Both the position numbers and the translations under genes were made by a program. The notes beneath the pieces were generated by a model, which saw nothing but the letters and a program-made list of their open reading frames with translations, had not been told where the DNA came from and made no database searches. DNA of 64,000 bases from Desulfitibacter sp. BRH_c19 (lineage in GTDB: Bacteria; Bacillota; DSM-16504; Desulfitibacterales; Desulfitibacteraceae). Below, piece after piece: positions 18,526 to 27,522 of this stretch. The stretch spans positions 248,001 through 312,000 of the forward strand of contig LOER01000016.1 of the NCBI GenBank assembly GCA_001515945.1. The letters run 5' to 3'. Each line of letters opens with the position of its first letter. The stretch's first letter is position 1.

Positions 18526-19568
18526 GCTTTCACCTCTTTTTCAAACAATCTCCCAATCTCTTCTTCATATGGTGCATTTACAATGCCTTTATCAGTAATA
18601 ATGCCTGTGATAAGTTCGTTAGGGGTTATGTCGAAGGCTGGATTATATACCAATATATCGTCAGGTATAATCTTATGTCCGTGAATATGCCTAATTTCAT
18701 TACAATTTCTTTCCTCCACTATTATTTGATTGCCGCTTGATATATTCAGATCCATTGTTGAATATGGTGCTGCAACATAGAAAGGAATTTTATGATATTT
18801 TGCAAGAATAGCTAGTGAGTAGGTGCCAATTTTATTAGCAACGTCTCCATTTTTAGCAATTCTGTCTGCTCCTACAATGACCATATCTATAGTTCCCTGT
18901 CCCATTAAATAACCAGCCATACTATCAGTTATAAGTGTTACAGGAATTTTGTCCTGATGAAGTTCCCACGCAGTTAATCTAGCTCCTTGCAACAACGGAC
19001 GTGTCTCACAAGCGAAAACTCTTTTTAAATTATCTTTTTCATGAGTAGCTCTAACTACCCCTAAGGCAGTACCATAACCTGCTGTAGCTAGAGCGCCAGC
19101 ATTGCAATGAGTTAAAATAACCGCATTTTTAGGAACAACTTCAACTCCAAACAAACCAATTCGTTTATTTAATGCTATATCCTCTTCATGAATATTCATA
19201 GCAGCTTCTTCGATTATTATAATAAGTTCCACAGTAGATTTGTCTTGATTGCTTTTTGCTGTCTGATACATCCTATCTACTGCCCAAAAAAGGTTAACTG
19301 CAGTAGGTCTGGAGCATTTAAGCAGTTCCCCTGCTCTGCATAAGTTCTTCATGAATACTTCTTTGGATTCACTTGCAAATTCCTTAGCTGCTAAAACCAT
19401 TCCATAGGCAGCTGCCACACCAATGGCAGGAGCACCTCTTACCACCATGTTTTTGATGGCCTCAACAACTTCAGGGTAGGTTTGGCATTTAACATATTCG
19501 ATTTTTAATGGTAATTTTGTTTGGTCTAATAACTTAAGAAATTTCTTCTCCCAAATAATACTATTCAC
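18522..19568 (-). CDS. mtnA: S-methyl-5-thioribose-1-phosphate isomerase
   Basis: Converts methylthioribose-1-phosphate to methylthioribulose-1-phosphate; it belongs to the eIF2B-related family. RGAPAIGVAAAYGMVLAA, THCNAGALATAGYGTALGV with the catalytic Cys, and VGADRIAKNGDVANKIGTYS with the catalytic Asp are intact. Its 348 residues are normal. It starts with GTG behind AGGAGGG, three bases after mtnP, and overlaps mtaD. No mtnB, mtnC, mtnX or aldolase gene lies in the window, so the later route of the product is unknown. Confidence 0.95.
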   Translation of the reverse strand: MNSIIWEKKFLKLLDQTKLPLKIEYVKCQTYPEVVEAIKNMVVRGAPAIGVAAAYGMVLAAKEFASESKEVFMKNLCRAGELLKCSRPTAVNLFWAVDRMYQTAKSNQDKSTVELIIIIEEAAMNIHEEDIALNKRIGLFGVEVVPKNAVILTHCNAGALATAGYGTALGVVRATHEKDNLKRVFACETRPLLQGARLTAWELHQDKIPVTLITDSMAGYLMGQGTIDMVIVGADRIAKNGDVANKIGTYSLAILAKYHKIPFYVAAPYSTMDLNISSGNQIIVEERNCNEIRHIHGHKIIPDDILVYNPAFDITPNELITGIITDKGIVNAPYEEEIGRLFEKEVKA

Positions 19569-19571
19569 ACA

Positions 19572-20390
19572 TTACCCTCCTAAGCTTTTCTGGCCTGAAA
19601 CTGCTACCTGACAAGAACAAGATCTATTTCCATCTGTAATTTCTATGGCTTTGGCAACTAATGTTTTAAGTTTTGCTGAAGCCATTTCCATTCTTTCTAA
19701 AACCTCTTGATGGGTCAAAGGATTATCAGATATACCCGCAGCATAGTTTGTGACAATTGCTACAGTAGCATAGCATAGTTCTGCTTCTCTGGCCAAAACA
19801 ACCTCTGGAACAGAAGTCATACCCACAAGATCAGCACCCAAATGCTTGTACATAAGAATTTCAGCTGGAGTTTCAAAGCGTGGCCCCTGTGTGCATACAT
19901 AAGTAGCCCCTTTACTTTGCAATGCTATTCCAACGGTTTGAGATGCTTCAAATAATCTTTCTCTAAGGGATAGGCAATATGGATGGGTCATATCTACATG
20001 AATAACTTCTTGTCCAACTTCATCAAAAAAGGTGATATCTCTTCCCCATGTAAAATCAATAAAATCACTTAAAAGCACCAAATCACCTGGCCTATACTTC
20101 CTATTAAGTGAACCAACTGCCGCAGTTGCAAATATTCTTTTTATTCCCAACATCTTTAAAGCCATAATATTTGCCCGGTAGTTAATTCTGTGGGGAGGAA
20201 TTGAATGATTTAGGCCATGCCTTTTTAACAAAGCTACCCTTGTTCCATTCAATTCTATAATTTCAACAATTACTTTTCCATATTTGGTGTCAACTTCAAC
20301 TTTTTCCTTCTGATTTGTATTTTCACCACCCGCCCGGGTAGTTGTAAATGCTCCAGTTCCTCCAATAATAGCAAAATCTACTTTTTTCAA
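19572..20390 (-). CDS. mtnP: S-methyl-5'-thioadenosine (or thioinosine) phosphorylase
   Basis: A purine-nucleoside phosphorylase of the MTAP family that splits methylthioadenosine into adenine and methylthioribose-1-phosphate. The TTG at 20390 (MKKVDFAIIGGTGAF, 272 residues) is preferred: GGAGG lies six bases upstream, and the ATG 24 bases earlier has none. LLKRHGLNHSIPPHRINYRAN, CTQGPRFETPAEI and GADLVGMTSVPEVVLARE are the phosphate- and substrate-site motifs. Next to a deaminase it may instead act on methylthioinosine, as one Pseudomonas homologue does. Confidence 0.88.
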   Translation of the reverse strand: MKKVDFAIIGGTGAFTTTRAGGENTNQKEKVEVDTKYGKVIVEIIELNGTRVALLKRHGLNHSIPPHRINYRANIMALKMLGIKRIFATAAVGSLNRKYRPGDLVLLSDFIDFTWGRDITFFDEVGQEVIHVDMTHPYCLSLRERLFEASQTVGIALQSKGATYVCTQGPRFETPAEILMYKHLGADLVGMTSVPEVVLAREAELCYATVAIVTNYAAGISDNPLTHQEVLERMEMASAKLKTLVAKAIEITDGNRSCSCQVAVSGQKSLGG

Positions 20391-20420
20391 ATTCCCCCTC
20401 CTTTCAAAAGGCATAAGTAG

Positions 20421-20440
20421 AATCAGATCTTATTCTGACT
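20421..20440. repeat. heptamer pair in inverted orientation
   Basis: AATCAGA at 20421-20427 and TCTGACT at 20434-20440 are the heptamer unit of the 16697 and 55638 arrays, here as an inverted pair just upstream of mtnP. It may be chance in AT-rich DNA. Confidence 0.35.
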
Positions 20441-20463
20441 CCTACCCTACCTATAAATACACT

Positions 20464-20658
20464 TATAAGAAAATGGTATAATGAAGCGAGCCATAAATTG
20501 AGTTTGTGTAATTATTGGTTTATGAAAGCAAAAAGACGTTATGATTTGCTTGTTTGAGCGAAGCGAGTTTGCAAAGCATAGGCTTTTTTGCTGGAATAAA
20601 CCTTAGAATTGCTAAAACTTAATTTCCGGGTGAGCAAAATAATGCCGTTTTCCAATAC
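20464..20658. mobile_element. palindromic MITE-like element
   Basis: The gap between ftsY and mtnP is almost wholly one long imperfect palindrome. Outer ends GAAAATGGTATAAT (from 20469) and GGAAAACGGCATTATT (reverse strand, to 20652) match closely. An inner pair, 20495-20534 with 20585-20625, includes GGTTTAT and AGCAAAAA arms. The centre holds GAGCGAAGCGAG. No coding frame of note occurs inside. This is the form of a non-autonomous transposable element or a repeated palindromic unit; only one copy is in the window. Confidence 0.55.
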
Positions 20659-20659
20659 C

Positions 20660-21577
20660 CTAATCACTAGCAAATAGTGCTTTTACAAAGTCATTTGGAT
20701 TAAATGGTTTTAAATCTTCAATCTTTTCCCCAACACCTATGTATTTAATGGGTAGCCCCAATTCCTCCTTAATACCAAATATTACTCCACCCTTTGCAGT
20801 ACCATCCAACTTAGTTAAAACAATTCCTGTCACGTCTACCACTTCTTTGAAATTTTTAGCTTGTGAAATCGCATTTTGGCCTGTTGTAGCATCAAGTACA
20901 AGTAAGACTTCATTTGGAGCATCCACTTTGGCTTTACTGATAACTTTTTTTACTTTTCCAATTTCATTCATCAAATTTATTTTGTTATGTAACCTACCTG
21001 CTGTATCAATTAAAACAACATCCGCTTTTCTTGATATAGCAGCTTGGACCGCGTCATAAGCAACTGCAGCAGAATCTGAACCTTCTTGATGCTTCACAAT
21101 ATCTGCATTAGCCCTCTCAGCCCATATACTAAGCTGTTCACTAGCAGCAGCCCTAAAAGTATCCCCAGCTGCAAGTATTACCTTTTTACCTTGTTCCTTA
21201 AAGTTATATGCTAATTTACCTATAGTTGTTGTTTTTCCCACACCATTTACTCCAACAACCATGATTACAGTTGGTTTTTGTTCTGAAAGGTTTATAGTTT
21301 TAATGTCATCTTCCAACAAAGCTACTAATTCTTCTTGTATTATTTCATTTACTCTATCCATATCAGATACTTTTTCATCATAAATTCTTTGCTTTAAGTT
21401 TTTTGCTAATTTCAGCGACGTGTTAACCCCAATATCTGCCTCAATTAAGATTTCCTCGAGTTTTTCAAAAAACTCATCATCAATTTTCTTATATCCTGTA
21501 ACCAATTCAGTAACCTTATCCACAAATCCCTGTTTTGTTTTTTGTAACCCGCCTTTAATTTTGTCAAACAATCCCAT
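20660..21577 (-). CDS. ftsY: signal recognition particle receptor FtsY
   Basis: The membrane-associated GTPase that receives SRP-ribosome complexes. The ATG at 21577 (MGLFDKIKGGLQKTKQGF, 305 residues) has GGAGG eight bases upstream and is preferred to the ATG five codons earlier. GVNGVGKTTTIGKLA (G1), DTAGRLHNKINLMNEI, and TKLDGTAKGGV are conserved. The acidic A domain is nearly absent, as in other short Firmicutes FtsY; membrane binding then relies on the N-terminal helix. It is the last gene of the fapR-smc-ftsY run. Confidence 0.97.
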   Translation of the reverse strand: MGLFDKIKGGLQKTKQGFVDKVTELVTGYKKIDDEFFEKLEEILIEADIGVNTSLKLAKNLKQRIYDEKVSDMDRVNEIIQEELVALLEDDIKTINLSEQKPTVIMVVGVNGVGKTTTIGKLAYNFKEQGKKVILAAGDTFRAAASEQLSIWAERANADIVKHQEGSDSAAVAYDAVQAAISRKADVVLIDTAGRLHNKINLMNEIGKVKKVISKAKVDAPNEVLLVLDATTGQNAISQAKNFKEVVDVTGIVLTKLDGTAKGGVIFGIKEELGLPIKYIGVGEKIEDLKPFNPNDFVKALFASD

Positions 21578-21648
21578 GCTATTTTCCTCCAATATGAAAA
21601 TAAGGCTAAGGCTTAACCTTAACCTCAGATATATTCTATCATGTTTTC

Positions 21649-22791
21649 CTAATTAAGCTCAATAGGTTTACAAAGGTCAGTAAATTCTTGCGCTATAGCA
21701 AACTTTCTGTTGCGAATTTGAGTTTCTTCTTCTGTTGTCTCAGCTCCAAAAAATTTGCTGTTTAAAACTTCATCTTCATCCGTAAGCTCAAATATTCTAT
21801 CTGCCTTCTCAATTACTGTAGCTCCCCTAATCTTACCATCTTTATCATGACCAATTGCGATAATTGGCCTTCCCCACGTACCAGGACCAGCATTAGCATC
21901 TCCAATATGCATGACTCCAGTACCTCCAGGATGAGTATGGATGATAATTGCATTGTCAGGTATTATGCCACTATAGATTACTTTAAGAGATTTACCAGAG
22001 ATGTCTGTAAAACTTGATGCAAGCAATCTTGATGGGACATAACCAATTCCACCTGCTACTAATTTACCTTGCCCAGTAACATGACCCTTTTCATCAATAA
22101 CTCCTATAGCTGCAACCTCTCTGCCCTGTCCCACTTTCATAGATTCATCCACTAGGGACTTCGCTAAACTTTTATCAATAGATCTAACAGCCAATCTTGG
22201 TAGCTTCCATTTTTTCCCATTACCTTTGTGGCTATCCACATTCTTCAAGTCAAATTTAACCTGAGGTAACTCCTCAGAAACCTCTAAGTATTTTAAGCTT
22301 AACTCATGATTTGTCTTTAGCACTTCTTTTTCTTCATCCATGGTATTGCTCGCTAGAGTTTCTATATTCATTTCTTCCGATTTTGTAGATAGATCGAAAT
22401 ACTCTGGTTTGGGGTAAACAACACTTATTCCTGCAGCTCCTTCATTTTTAACTCCAATTGATATTATAGGACAGTTAAAAAAATCAACACCTGATACATC
22501 AGTAGCTAAACCTGTCTTGCCTGGTCTTGTAACCACAAATACTGTATTGTCTGGAAGCAAATTTAAGCCTTCAATTAAAGATTTGTCCTTCATGGTACTG
22601 ATTTTATTAAGCAATATTCTTAAGGGTAATCCACTTAGACCTCCACTAACAATTTCGGTGCACTCATCAATAATCCCATCTTCGTTAACAAAACCAAAGC
22701 ATCCAGCATTTCTTCCTTGACTAAGTTGCATTGTTCTATCTACCAACATTTTTACTAATTGCTCTGAAATACCACTAATTTTTTGATTCAT
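21649..22791 (-). CDS. unrecognised two-repeat protein with an HxHP...D motif
   Basis: I do not recognise this 380-residue protein. It has two homologous halves (about 10-125 and 205-330) joined by a polar linker. Both begin LVD..M...QGR and carry a GG-rich strand, then PDN and a loop. The second half has HTHPGGTGVMHIGD (His285, His287, Asp298), with spacing as in JAMM/MPN metalloproteases (HxHx7Sx2D) except that His replaces Ser. In the first half the same positions are V87, R89 and S100, so that copy lacks the ligands. No signal peptide or membrane helix. It sits between smc and ftsY, with GGGAG upstream of its ATG. A metal-dependent hydrolase is possible but unproven. Confidence 0.6.
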   Translation of the reverse strand: MNQKISGISEQLVKMLVDRTMQLSQGRNAGCFGFVNEDGIIDECTEIVSGGLSGLPLRILLNKISTMKDKSLIEGLNLLPDNTVFVVTRPGKTGLATDVSGVDFFNCPIISIGVKNEGAAGISVVYPKPEYFDLSTKSEEMNIETLASNTMDEEKEVLKTNHELSLKYLEVSEELPQVKFDLKNVDSHKGNGKKWKLPRLAVRSIDKSLAKSLVDESMKVGQGREVAAIGVIDEKGHVTGQGKLVAGGIGYVPSRLLASSFTDISGKSLKVIYSGIIPDNAIIIHTHPGGTGVMHIGDANAGPGTWGRPIIAIGHDKDGKIRGATVIEKADRIFELTDEDEVLNSKFFGAETTEEETQIRNRKFAIAQEFTDLCKPIELN

Positions 22792-22875
22792 AATATCACT
22801 CCCGAAGTAACATTTTTAGTCTATTCTTGGTTTAATTTAGTTTTCCTCGGAAACCAATGTATATTCTTTAAAATG

Positions 22876-25800
22876 TTAAACAACTGCCAGGTTATCAGAT
22901 AGTTTTACTGAAACTACTTTGGAAACACCAGGTTCTTCCGTAGTTATTCCATACAAATTATCCGCTACCAGCATTGTGTTTTGCCTGTGGGAAACTACTA
23001 AAAATTGTGTACTGTTTGATAATTCACGTAAAAACTTTGAAAACCTTTGTTCATTAGCTTCATCTAGTGAAGATTCTATTTCATCTAATACACAAAATGG
23101 ACTTGGTTTAATTTTTAAAAAAGCAAAAAGTAAGGCAATTGCTGTTAAAGCTTTTTCGCCCCCAGATAATAAACTTATGTTTTGTAGCTTTTTCCCTGGT
23201 GGTTGCGCTTCAATATCAACCCCAGTATTTAACAAATCTTCTTCGTTTGTAACGTATATACTGGCACTTCCTCCGCCAAACAAGTATTTAAAAATAGATG
23301 AAAACTCATGACTTACCTTCGCAAAGGTTTGACTGAACCTTTCCTCGATTATGCTATCTATTTCTTTAATTACTTTTTCCAAGGATTGTTTGGCCCTTAA
23401 AAGATCTGCTTTCTGGTCTTGAAGAAATAATGTTCTTTCACTCAGTTTTTCATAATGCTCAATTGCGCCCGTATTAACCTGCCCCAGAGCGGATAATTCT
23501 TCCTTGAGCCTTTCAATTTCAGGTTTGAATTGTTTTATCTCAACTTCAACAGAAACAAAATCCTCTCCGAATTTTTCATCAATCTTAGAAGCAATTGTTT
23601 CTAAATTTGTTTCTATTCTTGTCCTTTCTAACTCTAATTGATGCTGTTTCTTGGTTAATTCTTGATAGATATTATTAATTTTTGAATGTAGTTTTTCATG
23701 TTTGTTAAAAGTGTTTAAGATAAACTCTTTGCTTTCTATAAGCTGATTCTTCATATTATCTACTTTTTCTTTTTCTAAAAGAATCTTAGTAATCTTTACA
23801 TTGTAATGCTTAATAGAATTTTCTATGGTTTGTATTTGTTCTGTGTTAGTAAGTAGTTTCTTTTGATTAATATCTATCTTTTCTTTATAGTTGGATATTC
23901 TAGCAGTAAAATCCTCTACCTTTTCTTCCAACTGGTTGCGCTTTTGATCCCAAACACTCTTCTCAATTTGTTCTTGATGTTGTAAATTTACAAGTTTATT
24001 AATCTGATCTCGTATACTTCTACTTATTTGTTTTTTATTTGTTACTTCAAGGGTTACATCTGAGATTTGCTTTTCAATATCTAAAACTTTTTTTTCAGCT
24101 TTTTTTATCATTTCATCATTATCTATTTTGCTAGATTTAATTACATTAATTTCACTTTTAAAAATACTAATTTCGTCCTTAGTTATTTCTATTTTTTCTT
24201 TAATACTACTAAGAGTATTGTTCTTTTGTAATAATACATTTTTTAAGTCAGTTGATATTTCTATAAGATCTTTGGCTTTAAGCGCAAGCTTTTCTTCTAA
24301 ACCTCTTAATCTATTGGATTCATCTTGCTTAATCTTTAAAGAGTTTTCTAGTGGCGCTATTGTTTTTATAAGGCTTGCAATTTCATTCTTTCTGGATAAT
24401 AAGTTGTTTGTAGAAGTTTTAATAAAGCCTCCAGTAATAGAACCTCCAGGCATAATTACTTGACCATCTAAAGATACTATTTTTACTGAGTAATTGAATT
24501 CCTTAGCAAAATCTAGTCCTATGTTTAGGTTTTCTACAATTAATACACGGCCTAAGAGATATTTAATAACAGCACTATATCTATTGTCACATTTAATTAA
24601 GTCAGACCCTAAACCTATTAGTCCTGGAGAATTCCTATGCTTCTGTGGAATACTAAAGGTTTTCGTCTGAATCGTATTTAAGGGTAGAAAAGTCACCTTA
24701 CCTGATTTATTTGCTTTCAAAAAACTTATAGCTTGCTCAGCTTCCTTTTGTGAAATGGATATAAGATTCTGCAGTTGGGATCCTATTGCCGTTTCTATTG
24801 GAACAACAAGTTCAGGCGGTACAACTATCAGCTCTGCCACACTTCCTACTATGCCATCCCAATTACCTGGGTTGTTTTTCTTTGCAAGTAATATAGCCTT
24901 AACCCCAGGGAAATAGCCTTCCATATCCTCTTCTAAGTCCTTTAAAAAATTAAGTCTGGAGTTTGTTCTATACAAATCTTTTTGTGCAGAATCTATCTCC
25001 ATATTAACTTTTGCCTTTTCAATTTGAATTTCATCGGCTTTCTTTTTATTGGCTTGTACAGCTTCTAATGATTTGTCATGCTCGGTTTGTGAATCTTTTA
25101 ATTCAATTACGGTTTTTTGTTGTTCGTGGCTTAATCCTTTAAGTTTAGTCACCTTATCCTCTAATTGTCCTTCAATCTTCTCACTTTGTTTTTGGAGGAA
25201 AGAAATCTTTGTTTCAAATTTAGCAATATCATTTTTATACTGCACTAACATAGATTGATAATCCACTAGAAGGTTATTAGCTTCTGTGATTTGCCCTTCA
25301 TTATGCCCTAAATTATTTTCATAATCGCTTATTTCATTACTAATAACACTCACTTTTTCTTCTAGCTTTTTAAGCTTACTATCCACATTTTTGATGTCTT
25401 CATATAATACTTTCACTTTCGATGTCCAATTATTAACTTCGGAACTATGGACGCCTTTATCTGCCTTTAAAACCTCAATTTCTCTCATTAATCCCTTCAC
25501 TTGTTCTTTTAAAACCTTTTCTTCACCTAAGTATCTTTCCAATTCAGAATTCATTTCACCTATGAGATTAGCAAAGGTTGAAATTTTATCTTTACATTTA
25601 TCAAGAATAAACTTTTCATCAAATATGTATTTATCCAATTCATTTAAGAACCTGCTATAAGTAATAACCTGCTTGTTATTTTGATAATATTGTGCTGTTA
25701 AGGTACTCAGTCTTCTTTGTAACTTTTCTCTTTCAAAATTAAAAAATTGAAACTCTATATTTTCCAGCAATTTAATTTTACTTAAATACTCCTTGGCTTT

Positions 25801-26430
25801 ATCTGATTCAGTTTTTAATGATGGTAATTGTTCCTCAATTTCATAAACAATGTCATCAATCCTTAGTAAACTTTGTTCTGTTACGGCAACCTTCTGTTCA
25901 GCTTCTTTTTTTCTGTATTTATATTTGGTGATACCTGCCACCTCTTCTAAAAGAGGCCTTCGTTCTTCTGGGCTCGAGTTAATTATGTCATCAACCTTTC
26001 CCTGCCCAATAATTGCAAATGCATTTTTTCCAAGTCCAGTATCCATAAAAAGAGCCTGTACATCTTTTAAACGACATGAGTTTTTGTTTATTAAGAATTG
26101 ACTTTCGCCATCTCGGAAAACCTTTCGTGTTACAGTTATTTCGTTATATTCCATTGGGTATATCCCAGAAGAGTTATCCAGAACTATTGTAACCTCGGCC
26201 ATCCCCATGGGTCTTTTATTTTTTGTCCCGGAAAATATTATATCCTCAAGCCTGCTACCACGTAGTGATTTGACGCTTGTTTCACCAAGCACCCATCTTA
26301 ATGCGTCCACAACATTACTTTTACCGCTCCCATTCGGACCTACAATAACTGTAATTCCTCTATCAAGTTTTATGGAAACTTTATTTACAAATGACTTAAA
26401 ACCATGCAATTCTACTCGTTGAAGATACAA
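22876..26430 (-). CDS. smc: chromosome segregation protein SMC
   Basis: The condensin ATPase that compacts and separates chromosomes together with ScpA and ScpB. GPNGSGKSNVVDALRWVLGE (Walker A, about residues 32-51) is at the N-terminus. A long coiled coil is broken by the hinge (about 510-680, GYFPGVKAIL onward). The C-terminal head holds LSGGEKALTAIALLFA and the Walker B CVLDEIESSLDEAN. The 1184 residues are normal. It starts with TTG behind GGGGAG. It follows rnc and a radical SAM gene; scpAB are not in the window. Confidence 0.98.
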   Translation of the reverse strand: MYLQRVELHGFKSFVNKVSIKLDRGITVIVGPNGSGKSNVVDALRWVLGETSVKSLRGSRLEDIIFSGTKNKRPMGMAEVTIVLDNSSGIYPMEYNEITVTRKVFRDGESQFLINKNSCRLKDVQALFMDTGLGKNAFAIIGQGKVDDIINSSPEERRPLLEEVAGITKYKYRKKEAEQKVAVTEQSLLRIDDIVYEIEEQLPSLKTESDKAKEYLSKIKLLENIEFQFFNFEREKLQRRLSTLTAQYYQNNKQVITYSRFLNELDKYIFDEKFILDKCKDKISTFANLIGEMNSELERYLGEEKVLKEQVKGLMREIEVLKADKGVHSSEVNNWTSKVKVLYEDIKNVDSKLKKLEEKVSVISNEISDYENNLGHNEGQITEANNLLVDYQSMLVQYKNDIAKFETKISFLQKQSEKIEGQLEDKVTKLKGLSHEQQKTVIELKDSQTEHDKSLEAVQANKKKADEIQIEKAKVNMEIDSAQKDLYRTNSRLNFLKDLEEDMEGYFPGVKAILLAKKNNPGNWDGIVGSVAELIVVPPELVVPIETAIGSQLQNLISISQKEAEQAISFLKANKSGKVTFLPLNTIQTKTFSIPQKHRNSPGLIGLGSDLIKCDNRYSAVIKYLLGRVLIVENLNIGLDFAKEFNYSVKIVSLDGQVIMPGGSITGGFIKTSTNNLLSRKNEIASLIKTIAPLENSLKIKQDESNRLRGLEEKLALKAKDLIEISTDLKNVLLQKNNTLSSIKEKIEITKDEISIFKSEINVIKSSKIDNDEMIKKAEKKVLDIEKQISDVTLEVTNKKQISRSIRDQINKLVNLQHQEQIEKSVWDQKRNQLEEKVEDFTARISNYKEKIDINQKKLLTNTEQIQTIENSIKHYNVKITKILLEKEKVDNMKNQLIESKEFILNTFNKHEKLHSKINNIYQELTKKQHQLELERTRIETNLETIASKIDEKFGEDFVSVEVEIKQFKPEIERLKEELSALGQVNTGAIEHYEKLSERTLFLQDQKADLLRAKQSLEKVIKEIDSIIEERFSQTFAKVSHEFSSIFKYLFGGGSASIYVTNEEDLLNTGVDIEAQPPGKKLQNISLLSGGEKALTAIALLFAFLKIKPSPFCVLDEIESSLDEANEQRFSKFLRELSNSTQFLVVSHRQNTMLVADNLYGITTEEPGVSKVVSVKLSDNLAVV

Positions 26431-26457
26431 ATTTCTCCCCCCACAATACTAAGCCAG

Positions 26458-27510
26458 CTATGATAAATACTTTTGAAAACATGTTATCAATCTACTTTGT
26501 GTAGCTACTCTAAATTGATTGAACGGTATTTCTTGACATCCAATTATCTCAAAGTTGATAGGTAAAATAGAATTTATTTTTTTCACATTAATTCTCTTTT
26601 GACCTAGATATATTGATAATTGCTTGGGTGGCACTATGCATTTCAAGTAATCAGCTGAATCCTTTACAATGTTAATTTGTTCAACCATTAATTCATATGC
26701 CACTTGATTCAACACCAATTCTCCAAAGGATGGATGATATGGTCCTTCAATAACATATTGTTTATCAAGTAAATCTGTTGCCTGTAAACCCATTCTAATA
26801 ACTTGTATTCGGTTATTAATGAATTCTCTATACATTTTAGCACAAACTTGGACAGCATCTGATAGAATCATAGGAAAATATTTTTTCTTTTTTAACTGTT
26901 CATGAAGAGGAGTGTTCTCTATAACAACAGTAGGATAAATCCTAACAAAATCTGGACTAATCTCAATAGTTTTTTCCATTGTTGCTAGTATACTATCCAA
27001 GGTATCTCCAGGCAGACCGGGCATTAGCTGGATTCCAAGTCTAATATTAGCCTCCTTTATTAAACTGGCTGATTTATATACGCAACTAGAATCATGGCCT
27101 CTGCCTGATAGTTTAAGTACCCTATCATCTAGTGACTGAACACCTAATTCAATTACACTTACTCCATATTTTTTCAAATAATCTAGTATTTGTACACTAA
27201 TAAAGTCAGGCCTTGTTGATATTCGTACATTATCAACACGACCTGACATCAAATATGGCTGCACTAACGCTAATAGTTCGATCTGCCTCTCTTTTTCAAC
27301 AGCAGTAAAACTACCCCCATAAAAAGCTACTTCCACTCTTTTCTGAACCTGCTTTACCTCAATGGTTTTCAAGTAGCTCTCAATAATTTTAACTACAGCA
27401 GTATTTTTTTCAGAGCTTATTTTTCTCTGATCACAAAAAACACACTGAAATGGACAGCCCATATGGGGTACAAAAATTGGAATGATATAGTGTTTCAATT
27501 TACTCACCAC
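26458..27510 (-). CDS. radical SAM protein (Elp3-like family)
   Basis: A 350-residue radical SAM enzyme. CPFQCVFCDQRKIS supplies the three cysteines (19, 23, 26) of the 4Fe-4S cluster that cleaves S-adenosylmethionine. EVAFYGGSFTAVEKE and QLMPGLPGDTLDSIL are typical of the class related to Elp3 and oxygen-independent coproporphyrinogen oxidase. It lacks the acetyltransferase domain of true Elp3. It occurs between rnc and smc in many Clostridia by my recollection; its substrate is not known to me. Confidence 0.85.
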   Translation of the reverse strand: MVSKLKHYIIPIFVPHMGCPFQCVFCDQRKISSEKNTAVVKIIESYLKTIEVKQVQKRVEVAFYGGSFTAVEKERQIELLALVQPYLMSGRVDNVRISTRPDFISVQILDYLKKYGVSVIELGVQSLDDRVLKLSGRGHDSSCVYKSASLIKEANIRLGIQLMPGLPGDTLDSILATMEKTIEISPDFVRIYPTVVIENTPLHEQLKKKKYFPMILSDAVQVCAKMYREFINNRIQVIRMGLQATDLLDKQYVIEGPYHPSFGELVLNQVAYELMVEQINIVKDSADYLKCIVPPKQLSIYLGQKRINVKKINSILPINFEIIGCQEIPFNQFRVATQSRLITCFQKYLS

Positions 27511-27522
27511 TATACTTTCATT

